Source: Coprothermobacter sp.
GTDB taxonomy: Bacteria > Caldisericota > Caldisericia > Cryosericales > Cryosericaceae
Assembly: GCA_013824685.1 (NCBI GenBank)
Contig: PNOG01000020.1
Location: 109,422-173,421, forward strand
Direction: 5' to 3'
DNA: 64,000 bases
A model generated the notes under the pieces. That model had not been told where the DNA came from, did no database searches, and saw nothing but the letters and a program-made list of their open reading frames with translations. Below, one piece after another: positions 61,776 to 64,000 of this stretch (position 1 is the stretch's first letter; every line of letters starts with the position of its first letter). The position numbers and the translations under genes were made by a program.

Positions 61776-62465
61776 CTAAAGTTTGCTCGTGTCCAATCGG
61801 ATTGCGGGGCTCATGGTGAGCGCCATATAGGTCTTGCCTAAATAAGTTCCCTTGACCGATGAAGGGCGAGCTCTCTGGATCGCTTCAAAAAGAGACATGA
61901 AGTTCTCCTTGATGGCTGCAGGAGTGAAGCTCGACTTGCCAACAGGACAGTGAATCGTACCGACCTTGTCGACGCGGAACTCGATCTTACCAGCCTTGAA
62001 CTCGCGAACAGCTTTCCCTACTTCCAGCGTCACTGTGCCAGCCTTGGGGTTGGGCATCAATCCACGTGGCCCCAGAACGCGGGCTACCTTTCCAAGCGTC
62101 GCCATCATGTCCGGGGTTGCGATTGCAACATCGAAGTCCAGCCAGCCGCCCTTGATCTTCTCGACGAGTTCCTCGCCACCTACGAAGTCGGCACCGGCCT
62201 CCTGAGCCTCAGCGGTCTTGTCGCCCTTGGTGAACACGGCAACCCTGACAGTCTTGCCCGTGCCAGCCGGAAGTGTCACGACGCCACGAACGTTCTGGTC
62301 AGCCTGCTTCGGATCGACGTTGAGCTTGATGCAGACCTCGACCGTTTCATCGAACTTGGCAGTCCTCAATTTGGGGAGCAGTTCGACGGCTTCATCCAAT
62401 GTGTAGATCTTGGCATGGTCGACAAGCTTTGCTACTTCCTGATACTTCTTTCCCTTCTTGCTCAT
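61776..62465 (-). CDS. rplA: Ribosomal protein L1
   Basis: The 229-residue L1-stalk protein. Conserved segments are [30 protein letters not shown], and [15 protein letters not shown]. In many bacteria L1 represses its own rplKA mRNA. It lies 55 bases downstream of rplK and upstream of the L10 leader. Confidence 0.98.
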   Translation of the reverse strand: MSKKGKKYQEVAKLVDHAKIYTLDEAVELLPKLRTAKFDETVEVCIKLNVDPKQADQNVRGVVTLPAGTGKTVRVAVFTKGDKTAEAQEAGADFVGGEELVEKIKGGWLDFDVAIATPDMMATLGKVARVLGPRGLMPNPKAGTVTLEVGKAVREFKAGKIEFRVDKVGTIHCPVGKSSFTPAAIKENFMSLFEAIQRARPSSVKGTYLGKTYMALTMSPAIRLDTSKL

Positions 62466-62520
62466 GCGTTACCTCCGTGGTTACGTGGAGAAGACTCCTC
62501 CCACGTGCGCTATGAAACCG

Positions 62521-62946
62521 TTACTCGACGACCGTGACCCCCATGCTCTTAGCAGAGCCTGCGATGATCTTGATGGCTTCCTCGATGTCAGCCGTGTTGA
62601 GATCTTCCATCTTGATCTTGGCGATCTCGGCCAACTGAGCCTTTGTGATGCGACCAACCTTTTTCTTGTTCGGCTCACCCGATCCCGACTCGATCTTGAT
62701 GGCCCTCTTGATAAGAGACGATGCCGGTGGAGTCTTGGTGATGAAGGTGAACGACTTGTCTTCGAACACCGTTATAACAGCAGGGATGACCAGACCAGCC
62801 TTGTCCTTGGTCCTCTCGTTGAACTGCTTGCAGAACTCCATGATATTGACGCCCTTCTGACCAAGAGCTGGACCAACGGGCGGTGCTGGTGTCGCCTTCC
62901 CTCCTTCAATCTGTACGCGCGCGTACCCTACGATCTTCTTCGCCAT
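62521..62946 (-). CDS. rplK: Ribosomal protein L11
   Basis: GTPase-centre protein that binds 23S rRNA and is needed for RelA-type stringent sensing. The 141 residues have the Pro-rich linker [20 protein letters not shown] and the C-terminal [19 protein letters not shown]. It lies 30 bases after nusG. Confidence 0.98.
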   Translation of the reverse strand: MAKKIVGYARVQIEGGKATPAPPVGPALGQKGVNIMEFCKQFNERTKDKAGLVIPAVITVFEDKSFTFITKTPPASSLIKRAIKIESGSGEPNKKKVGRITKAQLAEIAKIKMEDLNTADIEEAIKIIAGSAKSMGVTVVE

Positions 62947-62976
62947 AGTGGATAGTACCCCCTAAACTCAGATCTG

Positions 62977-63507
62977 TCAGATCTTCTTGATAAAGCCGAA
63001 ATCGATCTCGACTGGCATTTCGCGCCCGAACATCATGAGCCTGATGCGAGTCTTTTCCTTCTCAGGTGAGATACTCTCGACCTTACCCTGCATTCCATCA
63101 AACGGGCCACCGATGATCTGTACAGTGTCGCCAACCTCGAAGTGAAGCTTTGCCACCGCTTCTTCCTCCGAAACCCTGTTCTTGATAATCCGCTCAACCT
63201 CTTCGTCCGAAAGAGGGATGGGCTTTCCATAGTTGCCAACAAATCCCAGAATGCCGGGAGTGTGCGTAACCACATTCCAAGTCTCGTCATCCATGATCAT
63301 CTCGACAACGAGATATCCCGGGTAGACTTTCTCCTGTTTGACCTTCCGCTCCCCGTTCTTGATGATCACCTTGTTGTCTACGGGAAGAACCACAGAAAAG
63401 ACGCGGTCTGTGAGAGCCAGCGTCTTGACCTTCTGTTCCAGATTGTTCCTGGCCTTTTCCTCCGCACCAGAGTACGTGTGCAGGAGGTACCAGTTACGTT
63501 CTGCCAT
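62977..63507 (-). CDS. nusG: Transcription elongation/antitermination factor NusG
   Basis: RNA-polymerase-binding factor linking transcription to Rho or to ribosomes. The 176 residues comprise an NGN domain (WYLLHTYSGAEEKARNNLEQ, PGYLVVEMIMDDETW), a short linker, and a KOW domain (EVGDTVQIIGGPFDGMQGKVESI). It lies directly after secE. Confidence 0.98.
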   Translation of the reverse strand: MAERNWYLLHTYSGAEEKARNNLEQKVKTLALTDRVFSVVLPVDNKVIIKNGERKVKQEKVYPGYLVVEMIMDDETWNVVTHTPGILGFVGNYGKPIPLSDEEVERIIKNRVSEEEAVAKLHFEVGDTVQIIGGPFDGMQGKVESISPEKEKTRIRLMMFGREMPVEIDFGFIKKI

Positions 63508-63513
63508 CCAGAC

Positions 63514-63729
63514 CTACTCGATGAGCCACTTCAGGGCGGCTGCAAACAAGTAGTCCCAAGCACCTATATAGATGGCCCAGAATGCGACGAACGAGATGAT
63601 GGTCACTCCGGACTTCGTGAGTTCACGAGGCCGCGGCCACGTAACCCTGTGCCGAATCTCTGTCCATATTGACCTAATCCAGTTCTTGAAGCGTATGCCT
63701 GCCGGCTTGATTGTCTTTGTATTACTCAC
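63514..63729 (-). CDS. secE: Protein translocase subunit SecE
   Basis: A 71-residue minimal SecE with a basic amphipathic helix containing the conserved VTWPRPRELTKSGVT, then a single membrane helix (ISFVAFWAIYIGAWDYLFAAAL). I chose GTG at 63729, five bases after GGAGG. The longer frame upstream overlaps tRNA-Trp. Confidence 0.95.
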   Translation of the reverse strand: MSNTKTIKPAGIRFKNWIRSIWTEIRHRVTWPRPRELTKSGVTIISFVAFWAIYIGAWDYLFAAALKWLIE

Positions 63730-63750
63730 ATGTTCCTCCTCAAAGGAAGG

Positions 63751-63826
63751 TGGCAGGCCCGGAGGGGCTCGAACCCCCAACACTCGGTTTTGGAGACCGA
63801 TGCTCTACCAGTTGAACTACGGGCCT
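63751..63826 (-). tRNA. tRNA-Trp (CCA)
   Basis: A 76-base cloverleaf. The acceptor is AGGCCCG/CGGGCCT, the anticodon stem TCGGT/ACCGA holds loop CTCCAAA (anticodon CCA), and the 3' CCA is encoded. It lies between rpmG and secE, a position conserved in many bacteria. Confidence 0.95.
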
Positions 63827-63842
63827 ACCTGGGGGCTTGCGG

Positions 63843-63992
63843 TTACTTTGTCTCCTTGTGTTCCGTATGCTTTCTGCAATGCGAACAGTACTTGTTCACA
63901 TGCACTTTGTCTGGGTCATTCTTCTTGTTCTTGATGCTGGTGTAGTTGTGGTTCTTGCACACTGTGCACTCGAACGTAATGATGTCTCTCAT
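63843..63992 (-). CDS. rpmG: Ribosomal protein L33
   Basis: A 49-residue zinc-type L33 (four cysteines, [11 protein letters not shown] and KYCSHCRKH), with the typical basic middle. The ATG is at 63992, eight bases from the window edge, so its ribosome-binding site cannot be fully seen. It sits 16 bases upstream of tRNA-Trp in the classic rpmG-trnW-secE-nusG order. Confidence 0.96.
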   Translation of the reverse strand: MRDIITFECTVCKNHNYTSIKNKKNDPDKVHVNKYCSHCRKHTEHKETK

Positions 63993-64000
63993 GGCAGCAA

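Noticed and set aside
1..64000. CRISPR arrays, insertion sequences, rRNA, replication origin
   Set aside because: I saw no regularly spaced repeats, transposase-like proteins, rRNA signatures or clusters of DnaA boxes anywhere in the window.

Overview
The window is 64 kb of a moderately GC-rich bacterial chromosome, almost all of it densely packed housekeeping genes. Promoters are canonical sigma-70 type (TTGACA / TATAAT, 16-17 base spacers). All eight tRNA-type 3' ends seen here carry an encoded CCA, and many genes start with GTG or TTG and overlap the upstream stop codon by 1, 4 or 8 bases. The cell makes peptidoglycan (a large dcw cluster) and has Gram-positive/deep-branching traits: a small basic protein plus two DUF881 proteins beside ftsA, RicT-like PSP1 next to holB, and HrcA/CIRCE control. 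My impression is a deep-branching lineage such as Caldisericota (Cryosericum-like). That is recollection, not a search result.

Layout. 1-5356 (minus): lon (cut by the window edge), clpX, clpP, tig, a proteolysis/folding operon fed by a tRNA promoter. 5371-6139 (minus): seven tRNAs (Leu, Lys, three Arg, His, Pro). 6173-12112 (minus): DUF167, lspA, rluA-family synthase, smpB, a large cell-wall amidase, murI, rdgB, chained by overlapping starts and stops. 12193-16239 (minus): oppBCDF-type transporter without a substrate-binding protein, only a 23-codon signal-peptide-like remnant. 16328-17399: ECF sigma factor and putative anti-sigma factor. 17450-34874 (minus): dcw cluster mraZ-rsmH-ftsL-ftsI-murE-mraY-murD-ftsW-murG-murC-murB-ftsQ-DUF881-DUF881-sbp-ftsA-ftsZ-yggS, lacking murF and ddl. 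34940-37727: mnmA, PSP1, holB. 37919-41692: grpE-dnaK-dnaJ with a CIRCE operator.

The plus strand from 41810 carries deoC, recO, glyQ, glyS, ppdK, dgt, dnaG, rpoD and tRNA-Asn. 53416-59032 is the only accessory-looking stretch: two short unrecognised ORFs (one possibly a broken HEPN-like gene), a 1215-residue CHASE/PAS hybrid histidine kinase with a low-GC PAS cassette, and an HD-GYP response regulator. 59119-59370 is a small GlsB/YeaQ-type membrane protein. ispE (plus) then converges on the ribosomal/transcription operon rpmG, tRNA-Trp, secE, nusG, rplK, rplA, rplJ, rplL (minus).

I found no CRISPR array, insertion sequence, prophage, rRNA or replication origin. The least ordinary features are the locus downstream of tRNA-Asn, the PAS domain mosaic, the apparent loss of oppA, a leaderless mraZ promoter overlapping MraZ-type repeats, and the rplL terminator lying inside the ispE coding sequence.
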